The notes under the pieces: generated by a model
Seen by the model: only the letters and a program-made list of their open reading frames with translations
Database searches by the model: none
Told to the model about the DNA's origin: nothing
Translations under genes and position numbers: made by a program
Assembly: GCA_027922465.2 (NCBI GenBank)
Contig: BQMF02000164.1
Location: 496,001-560,000 of the forward strand
Source of the DNA: Turritopsis dohrnii
Lineage: Eukaryota > Cnidaria > Hydrozoa > Anthoathecata > Oceaniidae
Length of the DNA stretch: 64,000 bases
Direction: 5' to 3'
Shown here: in pieces, positions 1 through 12,550 of the stretch
How the letters are laid out: every line of letters begins with the position of its first letter
Position numbering within the stretch: the stretch's first letter is position 1

Positions 1-2765
1 GGGTGTAAATTTTTGTTCTTAGTTATTGTTTTTAGGATAAATGCGTACTTGAATTTAATTTTTTTTTTCTTTTTTTTTGTTGTTGTTTATTTCAATATTC
101 TTATAGCATGATTAGGTTTTCGGTATTACAATTGAAATATTATGCTTTTAGGTAATAATAAAAAAAGCATAAAGAAATGAAACTCATGGTTTTAATCATG
201 ACGTTGATGGTTTTGGGAAGAACAGACTAAATATCATTTCAAAAATTCATTAATGGTTGCAGTCCAGTAGTAACTTTGGAACAAAAGAAAAAGTTGGAAG
301 GTATCAATTTGTTTTGAATTAACATTTTGTAATGTTTGGTTTCGTATGTCTGGGTAAACAGTTCTGTGTTATATATTGCCATTTTTTTTTTACATTAAAG
401 TTACTTTTCTTCTGCGTATAAATATATTATTCTGAGCCATGTTGCTATTTGTTTCTGTTTTTAATCTTCTGAATGTAAGAAATGAATTAAAACATTAATG
501 CCTGTAGAAACTTTTACACGAGTTAAATTTCACAACACAACGCATACTGAACATGGGTGGCGAGCAACACCGCCTGGGATGTTTTTGAGTTGCGATTCTA
601 TGATTTATTTTTTCGTCACGGGGTACGTACACGGGAATGGTGGATTTGACCTAATGTTTTCGAAGTTAAGTTCGGTAAAAAGTTTTTACCCGGGATACTA
701 GTTCCAAATAACTAGAATCATAATAGAATAATAGAATAACAGAATGCTTTATAAAAACATAATAATTGTGAATTCAAAAATACTACACTATTGCAAATTA
801 ACAAACCCTGGGTGTCAATACAGAAAAAGGTATAGTTGGTAGAGCAATTGCCTACAGAGCCATTGCCTACAGAGCAATTGCCTACAGAGCCAAAAAGAAA
901 TGATTTCAATTCCCATTCAATCTAGTATATACTATTGCAATGATTTGAAAGAATATTGCCTTCAAATAATGTGCAATAAAGTGCTCTGCAAATTGGTTCT
1001 TTCTTAAAACCTTTATAAAACTAATCGAATTACTTTGTAGACTGTAGATGTTCAAATGCTTAAGTTTATATTTCCTATGTTAAGATCAAAACAAAAAACC
1101 CATTAAGGTTTTCTTTTCTAATTTTGAGCATGAAATACTTCATTTATCCTAGATGAACACCTTTTTATGTATAAAAACCTATCCAAAATGAAAAAATTGC
1201 TAAAAAAACAACTGCTTTCTGTTTTAAAAGTCATGACAGAGCAAATTTTATTTCAAGATGTCTGACATTCATGAAAGTTCAGCATCTTTGGAAATTCTGA
1301 ATTCTAGTTTTGAAACTGACGTAAGTGATCATGATGAAGATAAAGAAGAAGAATTAAACTAGGGTAGATTGGAAAACTTGCATTTGTCCTCATGCGAAAA
1401 ATATTCAAAGAAATGATGATTTACGAGTGCAAATGCTGTAGAAAGGATGACGAGTAAAAAACACATCTTCATTATGAAAACAAAGATATGTATTCCACAC
1501 ATATTCCACAAGGGATCATGTTGAACAACTTAGAATAGAATGATAGGGGACAGTTTCTATTCGTAGTAACTTTCGAAAAAACTGATTGTGTTTTTTATCT
1601 TCAACTGAATGAGAGCAGAAAAAGTTTCGAACATCAGTGTAAAATACGATGAGCAAAATAACAGCTGATATGATTGTGCAGAAATATGTGTAACAAAAGA
1701 TTAAATTTCCATCAGATGTGTCACTCTTTACATACTCTTCCAAGATAACAAATTTAAAAAACGTACAAGATGTAAAAGTAGCTATAATAACCAGAAAAAC
1801 CTCAGCCGACCATTGAAAATAATTTGTAAACTATACATTTGATATTTTGAAATTCATATTATGAATGTAAATTTAGCAGCAATAATGATTCAAGAAAAAA
1901 ATAACACTCATACTGAAGCTTAACAATACATCGTGAAGAACACAAGAAGTTTCATCAACAAAAACAAAATCTTCTAGTTTATGCAATCCCTACCAAAAGA
2001 GCAGTGCATCCGATGCCTCCGATGTTAGATATTAAGTAACGAAAAATAGAGTATTATTATTGTAGACCATTTTTAATTTCCACAGAAGATTAATGAGACC
2101 TTTCTGCAGCTAAATGTTTCGGTGAAGGCTTAATTTTCCTTTAAAAATTACTCACTATTTTTATTGAAAATCAGCACCTAATCGTTCACTGTGGAAATTT
2201 TTATTAAAATTGAAGTACTTTTTGAAATTTGGTTTGTAAATGAGTTTATAAAAATCTTTCATAATTTGGTAAAAGCAGTGTCGCATCCAGATCATTTATG
2301 GGGACATCGATTTTCAGCAAGGGGGTTTGGGTAAGCTGTGATGCTTCCGGAAGCTCTGACATTTTAGTACTTTCAAGAGGCGAAAAATCACTTAATTGCA
2401 TGTTTTATGAAGTACTTCAAATTTGGTTATGGATTGCATAGTTTAGAACTGCCCTGAGAGAAGCTCTAAATTACTATTTAACAGACCGGATAAATTTAAA
2501 CCGTGTGAAATGTTACGTTTGAACTAGTTTGGTATTGTTCTAAATTACTTTTGTTTAATTTGTTCACAAATTTATGATTCAGATCTTTTCTTTTTGATAT
2601 TTTTTGGGGACATTTTTTAGGCACCCATAATGTTTCAACGTTATCATTTTTGGTCTGGATGTGACCTTGAAAAGAAAGAGAAACTCCGATAAAGTCGATA
2701 ACAAAAACACCTTTGTATTCATTGCTGGTATCTAAAAAATGAACATTAATATTATACATCAATAG
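1..2765. other. AT-rich intergenic or intronic DNA, no confident gene
   Basis: No host exon is recognised here. If the SLC5 gene at 4733..4381 continues leftward, this stretch is probably one of its introns, because I found no transporter-like reading frame in it. A 34-codon ORF at 1258..1362 (plus; acidic C-terminus DHDEDKEEELN) is followed by broken reading frames with Cys-rich snatches (CKCCRKDDE near 1430). That could be a decayed repeat-encoded ORF, but I cannot assign it. There are long A and T runs throughout. Confidence 0.5.
841..891. repeat. Short tandem repeat, 15-bp unit, about 3.4 copies
   Basis: The unit agagcaattgcctac is repeated three times with one substitution (cattgcc in the second copy) and followed by a partial unit. 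It is a local minisatellite with no associated gene. Confidence 0.85.
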
Positions 2766-2767
2766 TA

Positions 2768-4349
2768 CCGGGTATGGCAAAAAAAACGTCCCCAAAGTTG
2801 AAAACTTGATGTAGCTTCGTCAAATGATCGAAATGATTTGAAACTTCACAGGTTTGTTTTTACACCTATTTTTGATGTTTCCTGAAAGTTTAAGAGCTTA
2901 ACGACGTTTTTTCTAAAAGATATAAAAATTTTCCGAAAACATATCAAAAATCACTTGTTTATAGATTTGACGTCAAAAGAAATTTTTCATTTTCCCTGTT
3001 CAGCGCCCGGTTTATTCTTGAATTCATTTTGACTTTGTTGTTCTTCATGAAGTCATTGCAGTGGCCACTGATGTCCCTGGTTAATGAAGACACTGCAATG
3101 TGTAATTACTAACAGTCACGCAAACCGAAAATCATCTTCAGTTTGATCTAGAAACACCTGCGTGAAGTCAATATGGTTTTTTCAGATGAAGATAAAGCCA
3201 TTATCAAGCACTACCACGAGAAAGGATATTCTGCATATCGTATTTGGAAAGACAATCCTGAAAAGAATTGGAAAAAGAAGTCAGTAACTCGTTTGATTAA
3301 AAGATATAAGGAATTTGGAACAATGGAAAGGCAAAAAGGCTCTGGTCGTCCAATCACGGCAACAACAACACAAAATCAAAATGCTGTTGAGGAATTGGTA
3401 TGTTCTCAAGAAGAAGCCCCGGGAACTCATGTCACCCCAAACAACATAGCCAAACAACAAACAACAAAAAGGATGTGCCTGAAAAGAATCTTTTCCACAC
3501 TTCGGATCGTCAATCAATCAAAGTGATGGTATCCGCCGCTTTCACATGGCATGGTGTAAGCAAACCAATATTCGTCAACCAAAATGGTCTTAAAATTAAC
3601 GCTAAACGATACCATGATCATTTGAAAAAGGAATTGTTTCCGGCTATCCGTAAGATTTACCCTCGCAATGATTGGATTTATATGCAGGACGGAGCAACTT
3701 CCCATACCAGTAGATTAGTTCAAAATTTCCTTGAGGAAACTATTCCACGACGTTATGTCAAGAAGGATCAGTGGCGCCCTAAATCACCAGACGCGAATCC
3801 ACTCGACTATTATTTTTGGAGTCGAGTTAAAGATAAAGTATACGAGGGAAGACTCAACAAACATTTTACTTCAGAGGATGAAATGATTCGGAAAATCAAA
3901 TCGGTCTGGAAAGAATGTGCATCAAATCTTTCCGAGATCCGAAAAGCAATGAAACAATTTACAGAGAGACTTAAAGCAGTAAACGACTGCAACGGCTCTT
4001 CAATCAAAATGCACTTTGCATAAACGTTTTGTAAATTTCATATTCTTTTAGTTTTATGAATAGATTTGTGGATTTGTCATTGTCTAGTTCAATGAAATTT
4101 TGTAATTGATATAAAATTTCATTTTGATCACAGTAAGATATTGACGTCAATTCTATAAACAAGTGATTTTTTATATGTTTTCGGGAAATTGCTATATCTT
4201 TAAGAAAAATTGTCGTTTAGCTGTCAAACTCTCAGGAAATATCAGAAATAGGTGCGAAAACAGCCCTATGAAGTTTCAAATCATTACGATCATTTGACGA
4301 AGCTACATCAAATTTTCAAATTTGGGGACGTTTTTTTTGCCATACCCGG
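2768..4349 (+). mobile_element. mariner/Tc1-like transposon, internally deleted
   Basis: The element begins CCGGGTATGGCAAAAAAAAC and ends with its reverse complement, flanked on each side by TA (2766..2767 and 4350..4351), the duplication typical of IS630/Tc1/mariner elements. The inverted repeats are unusually long, about 215 bp, and reach inward to a shared 'tttatagatttgacgtcaa'-type block (near 2960 and 4145). Visual identity of the two arms is roughly 85 to 90 percent. It contains a broken transposase gene and sits in the presumed first coding intron of the SLC5 gene on the opposite strand. Lack of a complete transposase makes it non-autonomous. Confidence 0.9.
3173..4023 (+). pseudogene. 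mariner-like transposase, N- and C-terminal parts joined by a deletion
   Basis: The first frame (3173..3526) starts MVFSDEDKAIIKHYHEKGYS and encodes a helix-turn-helix DNA-binding region with a GSGRP hook-like segment. The second frame (readable from about 3465 to the stop at 4021) encodes the catalytic C-terminal half. It has IYMQDGATSH (second catalytic Asp) and SPDANPLDYYFW (third Asp), with 38 residues between the two aspartates. The two parts are out of frame. The segment expected to hold the first catalytic Asp (the TDE-type motif between the DNA-binding region and VMVSAAFTWHG) is absent, so the gene cannot make an active enzyme. Intact relatives are usually about 340 residues long. Confidence 0.88.
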
Positions 4350-4380
4350 TATAAAAGAATTGACTATTATTATTATTTAC

Positions 4381-4733
4381 CTCATTGGCACTAACAAGTC
4401 GTAAATCCCTGTAAATTGGAGCAAACACTTCAGCACACAGCACAATTGGTGGTAAGAATGATAAAAAATGAAGTGCAAATGTAATGCCAGATGAGTACAT
4501 CTGGGCAGGCAAACCCATAACTCCCACCGCAGAAAAAAATGATGCCACCAACGAAACAAATATTGGGAACCATGTCAAGCCTTGGTTAGCCAATAGATAC
4601 TCTGCTGATGTCAGATTCTTGCGATGCTTAACAGCAAAAAATATTCCAATTGCACTAGATAAAGCAAGTGTGACTGCAAATATGACATAATCTACAGTTC
4701 CAAAATATTGTCGTTCCTTGGTAGTTTCCATTC
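4381..4733 (-). CDS. First coding exon of an SLC5-family sodium/solute symporter
   Basis: The exon encodes 117 residues from the ATG at 4731..4729 (METTKERQYFGTVDY) to ...RLVSANE. It is preceded by an AG acceptor (tttcag before 'gaATG', so there is an intron in the 5' UTR) and followed by a GTAAAT donor at 4380..4375. The protein begins with the family's N-terminal 'F...DYVIF' helix, then SAEYLLANQGLTWFP, the VSLVASFFSAVGVMGLPAQMY sodium-site helix and a third hydrophobic helix ending FAPIYRDLRL. This pattern matches the SLC5 subgroup of monocarboxylate, iodide and multivitamin transporters (SLC5A5/6/8/12 type). The substrate cannot be told from one exon. SLC5 proteins are plasma-membrane Na+-coupled carriers of about 600 residues; here only helices 1 to 3 are in view and the rest must lie left of the window. 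Confidence 0.85.
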
Positions 4734-5008
4734 CTGAAATCAAAATAATACAAAAAGGTCAATTATGATAGACTTTAATCACTATAGTTGAAATATTTCG
4801 ATCATCACAACCATTTTCAATCGTATATAGCATAAATCTACAGTTGAAAAGCTGTAAAAGAATTGATTGGATACATATTTTCCCAAAGGAAGGGACACCA
4901 AGTTAAAAACCATTACAGTGGTGCAACCTAATAAGAAAATTAAATAGAAAAAAAAACAAAAAACAAAAACATACATACATAATTCAAATCAATACATACA
5001 TACACATA

Positions 5009-5231
5009 CCGGGTGAGTCAAAAAAAAGTAGTACCAAACATTTTTTTACAAAAAATATCTTTCAATTGAATAATTATGAAGGATAGTTATTTTTATTTCT
5101 GAATAGAGGAATCTTTTACCTATATTTTGGTGTATCATTTTTTCTAACTAAAGTTATGGACAAAAAACAGGCAGCCGTCCTTGTAAAAATCTTTGAAAAA
5201 TGGACGCTGGTACTTTTTTTTACTCACCTGG
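5009..5231. mobile_element. Small mariner-type MITE, 223 bp
   Basis: The inverted ends are CCGGGTGAGTCAAAAAAAAG on the left and the complement of CCAGGTGAGTAAAAAAAAGT on the right, each flanked by TA (5007..5008, 5232..5233). The termini resemble the mariner at 2768 (CCGGGTATGGC...), so it may be mobilised by a related transposase. No coding capacity is credible. Confidence 0.8.
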
Positions 5232-5379
5232 TATATATACACATGTCAGATAAGGATAAACCAGCATTATATGGGCATAGATTAAGGACCTGTGCGCTAA
5301 GACTTACTCTGTGTACAATCTTAGATAAAATTGAGTTTAAACTGAGATCAGAAAGACTCATAATGTGAAAATTGTTTCT

Positions 5380-5940
5380 GTAAATCATTCCACTGGTTGG
5401 TAGAAAGTCGTATTTAAAGAGTTTAAACCAAAATTGGTGGTGATGATGTTGTGACGTTTTAAGAGGCTAATAGCGTTACCCCTGGTTCCTATTGAGTGAT
5501 TAGTCCTATTGAAGTTAAGCGTATCAAGAGTATCCACAAGAAGATTGCTATTAAGATATTGATGAACATACAGCATGTTCATGACTTTGACTTGGTCAAA
5601 AAATTATGAAGTGGTTGGAGTGGTTGGAAGCTCTTGGACCTTTGAAAGTGATAAGTCTCATGACAGTGTTTGGAAGGGTGAGAATTCTGTGGGTTACAGA
5701 AATATCACAGAGAAATTTGACAAGCATAATGAATGTGGGAATAAATAATGGCATGATGAACATTAGTTTTAGTTGGAACAAAATGCCAAATATTGGAGAG
5801 AGCCCCATTGGCCCTTCGCACTTTCCGTGCTATTGCTGTGATTTTGGCTTTACAGTTAAGGTGTTCATCAAGATAGACACCAAGATATTTAACACTTTTA
5901 CTAGCAGTCAACATTTAGCCTTCTAATTTCAGTTGGGGTT
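5380..5940 (-). mobile_element. Non-LTR retrotransposon (LINE) relic, C-terminal part of ORF2
   Basis: Broken minus-strand frames read SVKYLGVYLDEHL, KVRRANGALSNIWHFVP and IIYSHIHYACQ. These are the conserved blocks after the reverse-transcriptase core in CR1/Jockey-group LINEs ('FLGV.iD..L', 'Y.alihsHl.Y'). Several frameshifts separate them. No 5' part or tail is recognisable. Confidence 0.75.
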
Positions 5941-6033
5941 GGCAACCAAGGCGATTCAAATTTGGTTTTGCCTGCATTTAACTTGTTGGCATTGGGGGTC
6001 ATTCTATGTCAAATCAATCTAATAAACCTTACT

Positions 6034-6251
6034 GATTTCCATGAGAAATGAAAAAATCCAGCTGCTCATACTCAATCCCTTGTCATGGACCAATGAAAAG
6101 ATTTCAAAAGAATTCTAAGTAACTAACTACATGATAAGGCAATCCAGAAAACTACTGAAGGAAAAGGAAATTCTTGCATTTCCTGATGCAAAGAAAGGGA
6201 GACTGATAGCAGAAGAAACCTTAAGCTTAGTGAAAGAATTTTATTGAAATG
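6034..6251 (+). pseudogene. 5' half of a decayed repetitive ORF ('MPGKKD' family), interrupted by a transposon
   Basis: The frame reads MRNEKIQLLILNPLSWTNEK, then TNYMIRQSRKLLKEKEIL, FPDAKKGRL and ETLSLVKEFY, with two in-frame stops (TAA near 6112, TGA at 6244..6246). I recognise the layout from a widespread ORF in cnidarian and other invertebrate genomes that is usually annotated as uncharacterised. It continues in the same reading frame at 13700, across the insertion at 6252..13699. The function of the family is unknown to me; it may itself be transposon-encoded. Confidence 0.6.
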
Positions 6252-7086
6252 CAGTCTTTGCCCGGAAAGGCGTGCGATCGCACGCGCACACGCCAGCGCA
6301 CACGCCAGCGCACGCCTAAACTAATTTAGGCGAGCGGAAGATCGCACGCGCAAACAAACAAAGTAAACTCTCTATTGCACGTGCAAAATAAATAAATCAC
6401 ACGTGCAAAATAATTATAATTTACCTGAGAAACATTTTATGTAACTCAAGGGATTTTCAGCTATAATAGCACAACAATTATCAATTTCAACTATTCACAC
6501 AATGTTACGAGTCCTGTTCAATTAGTATACGTCGCATTTTTTACAAGAAAAAAGTCTGTTGTGATACAAAAATAAAAATCTCTCTCCTCCCTTCATGTTT
6601 TTTCAATACTATTATCTAGGAAGTAAAGCCCATAAATTCTCTACGAGGAAGAGAGCCATGCTTTATATATCTGATAATTATATTTGTTCATGTCACAAGC
6701 ACACACTCTCTAATCGCGATGGCTTCTAAAAAAGGAAGTAGAGTCGAGTACTCAACATTTTTTTCCTGCGATCTTTGAAATCTTTGATACAAAATGACAG
6801 TTTAGATAGCTAACAAACTTTAGAGTTAAAAGCGTTAACATGAACACGATATTTTACGAACTTATTTGTTTATTTTTCTTTCTTTCAGTATTTTTGCTTT
6901 TTCTGTCACGCTCATTTTTTTCTTCATTCACTTGAATTACTACAAAATAAAAAGAAAGAATTTTTATTCCCATCTGGAGTTTGAATGGGCCTTAACTTTT
7001 ACATTGAAACCACAAGTAGAACAAATTAGATTTCATACACCTTATTGGAACTTTATTTATAAAGTTGTGAAGTATAAAGAGAAAGG

Positions 7087-7102
7087 CAATCAGTCTCCTG
7101 TG
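7087..7102 (+). repeat. Target-site duplication of the Tx1-like LINE, 5' copy
   Basis: CAATCAGTCTCCTGTG is repeated exactly at 13302..13317. The two copies bracket the LINE and mark a clean retrotransposition event into the DNA transposon. Confidence 0.85.
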
Positions 7103-7368
7103 GAAGAAGTCTCAGAAGTTTGGGAGTGCTACAAGCACTCTCGGTGAGTATTTTTCGGGGTTCTGCTCTCCCTTTTTCCCTTGCGTCGTCGGCCGACGCA
7201 TTGACGATCTTTCAATCCCGGGCTTTTTTTCGGGTCCTTCCCCTTTTGCTAAGTATAAGTACACGCACCTTGTTCCGCAGCCTCATAAGTAAGGTTTTTC
7301 GTTTCTCCCAAATCCCCCGGGGTTGGATTTTTTCCCCGGGGAGGTATTTTTGACAATACTTTGTCACC

Positions 7369-8613
7369 ATGGCTACCAAGGGTTCCCCTACCCCATCCCA
7401 AAATGGGAAGGGGACTTTTTCAAATATCTGCAGAATGACAAACAAAGAAGAGGCTAAGCAGGCATCTTGCTTCCTTTACTTCCCAATCATAAAACAAAAA
7501 ACAGAAAATTTCGAAGAAGCAAAAAACAGGACTGCAATGGATATCATCGCTAAGTGCGATGACATTGTCTTAGAACAAAATTGCATAAAATCTTTAACGT
7601 ACATTGATAAGATGGACAAATGGTCTGTTCTTTTCAAAACACCAGAAATCCTAAAAGAAATCGAAGCAGAGGCACAAACAGATTTCACGGTAAAAGGGAG
7701 GACATGCCAATTTATGCGCAGGTACCAGAACAATTTCCTGATTACTATTTTATGTGACCATTTGGTAGAAGACAGCGAAATAAAAGAGGCTCTAGAGGAA
7801 TTCATGGACATTAAGAACATTATACACTGTACATACAGAGATAGGCCTTATGTCCTAAATGGAAAGCGGCAGCTGCGGGGTTTCCTAAAAAAACCTGTAA
7901 CTGAAGTTCCCTTTAGAGTTAGGGTGGATGGTATCCACTATCCCCTCTTCTTTAAAGGGAAAGTAATTAAATGCAAAAACTGCGACGAGCCCAGGAAATC
8001 CTGTGTCTGCCGTGAGGCGGGGGGCTCTGAGGAGAGCGAGAACCAACAACCACCACCGGAGGATCCGGGTAATGAAGGGACTGCCCCTACCCCAGACACA
8101 CAACAAAGTACCACAGAAACCCCGGCTGATGAGAACGAAAATGAACCTATGGAAGAAGGAGAAATTGTTGAGGCAGTAGGCGGTGTGGAGGAAAGAGAAC
8201 CCGCTGTCTCTCTAGAGCGAATGCCTATTGAGAAGGCTAAGACGGGTTTACTCGCCTCTACCCAGCTTACTGCCGAGGAGATAAGACTCCAAAAGATCGA
8301 GCAGGAATTAAGGGCTGTTGAAAGGGCAAAAACTGAATTTGAAAATAAAATCCGCTGTGGAAGAACTAAGTTAAAAGACCCCCGTCTGGAGTGTAGGGAA
8401 AGACCCAAGTCTAGATCCCCGGTGAAAACAACAAAAACACACTCTTTCTCCTCTTCCTCGGAGTCCCTGGCCGGCATAAGGCCTACATGTCCTCCCAACA
8501 ACACCGGGAAATACTCCGAAAAACTTTCCAGAAAACAAACACCAAAAGAACAGGCCATTGCCCAATCTGTCAGGAAGATAAGGGCGGAGCAAGGACGGAA
8601 CCCCCATAGATAA
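7369..8613 (+). CDS. LINE ORF1 protein (Tx1/L1-like), 414 residues
   Basis: The ORF is intact, starting MATKGSPTPSQNGKGTF. The N-terminal 200 residues look like an RNA-recognition-type fold (FLYFPIIKQKTENFEEAK, IHCTYRDRPYVLNGKR). They are followed by a Cys cluster (CKNCDEPRKSCVC, about residues 203 to 215), an acidic Pro/Glu-rich linker (about 216 to 275), a charged helical segment (EEIRLQKIEQELRAVERAKT) that may form a coiled coil, and a basic tail. ORF1 proteins of this type bind the element's RNA in the ribonucleoprotein particle. Host genes nearby have nothing similar. Because ORF2 is broken, this copy could at most supply ORF1 protein. Confidence 0.8.
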   Translation: MATKGSPTPSQNGKGTFSNICRMTNKEEAKQASCFLYFPIIKQKTENFEEAKNRTAMDIIAKCDDIVLEQNCIKSLTYIDKMDKWSVLFKTPEILKEIEAEAQTDFTVKGRTCQFMRRYQNNFLITILCDHLVEDSEIKEALEEFMDIKNIIHCTYRDRPYVLNGKRQLRGFLKKPVTEVPFRVRVDGIHYPLFFKGKVIKCKNCDEPRKSCVCREAGGSEESENQQPPPEDPGNEGTAPTPDTQQSTTETPADENENEPMEEGEIVEAVGGVEEREPAVSLERMPIEKAKTGLLASTQLTAEEIRLQKIEQELRAVERAKTEFENKIRCGRTKLKDPRLECRERPKSRSPVKTTKTHSFSSSSESLAGIRPTCPPNNTGKYSEKLSRKQTPKEQAIAQSVRKIRAEQGRNPHR

Positions 8614-8638
8614 ATTCCTAACTTTTATTTGTATAAAA

Positions 8639-11600
8639 ATGGCTATGTATATAATATATTTATTTATAATGTATGTGATTATCTCTGGGAATGTTGGAGG
8701 TCTGTTGACAGGCTCTCGTTGCAGAGATACTATAGACCTAATTAAATCAAATAAGGCAGATTTTGCAATCTTACAAGAAACCCATATAGACGACAACCAC
8801 CAACCAATCATCAATAGACTCTGGAATGGTAGTATTTATTACACCCCAGGGCACTATAACACTGGTGGTACTATAATTCTCTGCAGGGAGCCTGTCGACA
8901 ACCCTCAAATTATTTATTACGAAAATTTTTTATCTTTGCTCTTCTCCAGCCAAAAACAAAAAATACGAATAACAAACCTTTATGCCCCTTCGGGACATAA
9001 AAAGCAACAAAACAGACAAGAATCCTTTAAGAAAATAGATGCCACTCTTCCCAAACCGAACGGAAACACACTTCACATTATAGCTGGAGACTTTAACATG
9101 GTCCTAGAATCCAAAGATTCAACTAACTATTTTAGATGTAATTCCTCTGATTCCTTGCTCAGATTGATAAATAGACAGGAAGTAGAAGACATTTGGAGAA
9201 AACAAAATCCCAATAAAAATGAATATACGCATATTTCTCCAAAAGGCAATCAAAATAGAATAGATCGTGTTTATACGTCAGTCTGGGCGAGGAATTTAAC
9301 ACAAATTGAACACATCCAAAACCCTTTTTCGGATCACCACAATATGATTAAAATTAAAGTCTCCGAAAGCAATGTGAAGTGTGGGAAAGACCACTGGGTC
9401 TTTCCAAATCACGTTTTAAATAACCAAAATTATAATGAAAGATTTACAAACATCTGGGAACAGTGGCGCCTAGACCCTCAAAAAGAAAATGACCCTATTA
9501 ATTGGTGGGAGAAGGGCAAAGAAAAAATCAAGTCTTTTACCTCTTCCTTTTGCCGTGTCTCACATCGCAAAAAGAACAAATATATTAAATCTATACAAAG
9601 ACGAATGAATAACCTTACAAAAAAGGGACAAGTAGACACCGCAAGGTTCTGCGAACTAAAATTAAAATTAGCAAATGAGACGCGGCAAAAGGAAACTGTA
9701 GATATAGAATTACAAGATAATTTTTTTGATAACCTTAAACCCTCCAGGAAGCCGGTTATCATGACTTCAATAAAAGACGAAAATGGTGAAAAAAAACAAA
9801 CACCAATGATATAATGAAAGTTTTTATAACCTTCTATCAAAATCTTTTCCAGTCGGCAGAGACAAATGAACAATTTCAAGAGGAATTTTTACAAAAAATA
9901 TCCAAAAAAATCTGCAAGGAATCAATCAACAATCTAGAGGCGGAGTGGTCTCTGGATGAACTCAATACTGCCCTCCGTGGAATGGAAAATAATAAATCAC
10001 CAGGCACCGATGGCATATCCATAAACTTCTATAAACACTTCTGGAACTTACTTGGCCCTGATTTAATGCATGTTTTGAAACACTGTCTGAGACTGGGAAC
10101 ACTCTCTCCAACACAAAAAGAAGCCATTATCTCTTGTATACCCAAAAAAGGGGATACAGAGAACATTAATAATTGGCGCCCTATATCTCTACTTAATAAC
10201 GATTATAAAATATTTGCAAAAACAATAGCAAACAGACTCATAGGGATCTTAGGAGAGGTGGTTCCCTCCTCTCAGACAGCCAGTGTGCCTGGCAGATCGA
10301 TCTCAGAGAACACTTCGCTTCTGAGAGACTTGATTTTCCTTGCAAATAAAGAACAAAAAGATTTGATTATATTATCCTATGATATGATCAAAGCTTTTGA
10401 CTCTGTTGATTGGAAACTTCTTTTTAGAACGCTTGAAAAAATAGGATTACCACGAAACATTATACACAGCATATCCATACTATACACAGACATCTATTCA
10501 AAAGTCAAGGTAAACGGCTTCCTGTCGGAAAACTTTAAGGTAACACGAGGAGTGAGACAAGGATGTCCACTATCAATGCCCCTTTTCACGGTTTATTCAA
10601 TCCTAATGGCTTTACTACCATTACAAATAAAAATATCAAAGGATACTCCATCGGAGATAAAGAAATCAAACTTTCCCAATTCGCGGATGATACTAACTTT
10701 ATTACTTTTCAAAACTCTGTCTCACACATCCAAAACCTTATGACAAAATTCTGTGAGGCCTCCGGTGGAGGAATAAACCGTGAGAAAACCATTGTCTTCA
10801 AAGTTAGGGAACAGAGTCTCCCGGTCAGACTCCTGGGCATCCTTTTCAACAACAAAGGAGCGTGTGTTGAGGAAAACTGGGAAAAAATCCACCAAAAACT
10901 AAGAAAATTTGTCTATAGTTTTTCAAAACATAATTTAACCCTAAGAGGAAAAAAGATGATAATAAACAATATTCTACTCTCACAGATCTGGTATGTTGCA
11001 CAAACTGTTGCATCCTCTGCCAAACATGTGAAATTAATCCAAAAAGACATCTTCAATTTCCTTTTAGGGGGTACAAAAATGATTTCAAAATCCTCAGCAC
11101 TACGCTCAGTTGAAAATGGCGGCTTAGGGGTCTTAGATATAAATAAAATGATTTACTCTTTTAGAATATCTTGGATCGCGAGACTCTTTTCCCAACAAAC
11201 ATCAGACTATAAAAAATTAGCAAATAAAATTCTTGATTATTTTAATGATAAACAGTTGGGGAAATATGTGTTTATGACTCTCTTCTCCTTTGAAAATAAA
11301 GTTCCTCTGTTCTATAAAGAACTCCAAAGAGCCTGGCACTGCTTCTCTAAAGACAAAAGACCATTTCCATCAGACATCAAACAAATTATGCACAAACCGA
11401 TATATGGTAACAAATTTATAGTAAAACCTGATGGAAATCTAAGTACCTCTGAAGCAGCCGAAAGGGGCAAAGGGGGTCATAAACACAATATCAGATATAT
11501 CAAAAATAGCAGATCGTGGCTTTATATCCGAAGAATTATTCTATCTTTTGTCTGAAACTCAGATTCCTCCCGGGGAGTTTATCAAAATTAAGACTTATAT

Positions 11601-12210
11601 TCCTTTCATCTGGAAGGAAAAAATAAACAACAACTTTGATATCTCATACGAAAAACACTCTCCTCTTGTCTATATAAAAAATCAAAATATTGAGTTACAT
11701 TTAGTAACTACAAAAAAAGCTTATTTACAAATGACAGAGGACGAACAGGAGAAAAGTACCTTACAAAGAGATATTGAGAAACTACTCGGGAGGACTCTGA
11801 GCTGGAAGAATATTTTTCGTAATATACATAAAACCTCTAGCAAAGCATTCAATGCTCGCTGGAGGTGCATGAACAATTCTTATCCGACAAATGAAAAACT
11901 TTTTCTTTGGAAAATTAAAAACAATTCAGTGTGCATTAGATGTGAACAAAACACGGAGAACACCCTGCACCTTCTCTTCTATTGTCCACAAAATCTTCCT
12001 TTTTTGTTTTATTTTTGTCGTTTTCTTTCTGATGGTGCAGGCTCTGCTCTCCCTGAAATTATTCTTCTGCGAAATAGTGCCAATAAACAAATTAACCTTC
12101 TCTCGGATTTTTACCTTACCTGCATCCTCAAACAAAGGAAAAATTTGCTAGACGGAATAGTGGACAACTCTCTCCTTGTTTTTAAAAATTTATGTAATAA
12201 AATTTTCTAA
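8639..12210 (+). pseudogene. LINE ORF2: endonuclease plus reverse transcriptase, frameshifted
   Basis: ORF2 is readable across four blocks in shifting frames: 8639..9811, 9814..10575, 10563..11555 and 11548..12210. The first block is an APE-type endonuclease (ISGNVGGL, LQETHIDD, GDFNMV, NRIDRVY, SDHH). The second and third hold the reverse transcriptase (KSPGTDGI, NWRPISLLN, DMIKAFDSVDW, RQGCPLS and LSQFADDTNF with the catalytic Asp pair). The last block ends with CIRCEQNTENTLHLLFYCP, the Cys-His knuckle typical of L1/Tx1 C-termini. The frame changes lie near 9790 (in an A8 run), 10570 and 11550. The three indels make it inactive, but decay is slight, so the insertion is fairly recent. Confidence 0.85.
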
Positions 12211-12550
12211 TAGTTTATGTACAAAAATTATTTATTTATTTATTATATTTATTATTTATATCTATTTATAAAGCCATTATTTATATAAATTGAAGAGAAT
12301 ATATCAAACGAATTGGTAGACATTATGGACACGACGCGGAGTTGCCGGGTCTCCCTAAAAAAACCGTGCAGCAAAGACCCGGACGAAGAAGACAAGAATA
12401 ACGGTGCGGAGTTACCGGATCTCCCAAAAAAAACCGTGTTGCATGGAAAAAATCCAATTCGTGGGGCGGTAAAGATGAACAGTGTTGGGGCTCACGGTAA
12501 AAAGCTACCATCCTTACGACCGAAACGAAAACACTCCTTTGGACACGGCG

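Noticed and set aside
7938..8558. 206-residue minus-strand ORF
   Set aside because: It is antisense to the intact LINE ORF1, and its Ser-rich composition is the shadow of the acidic ORF1 linker.
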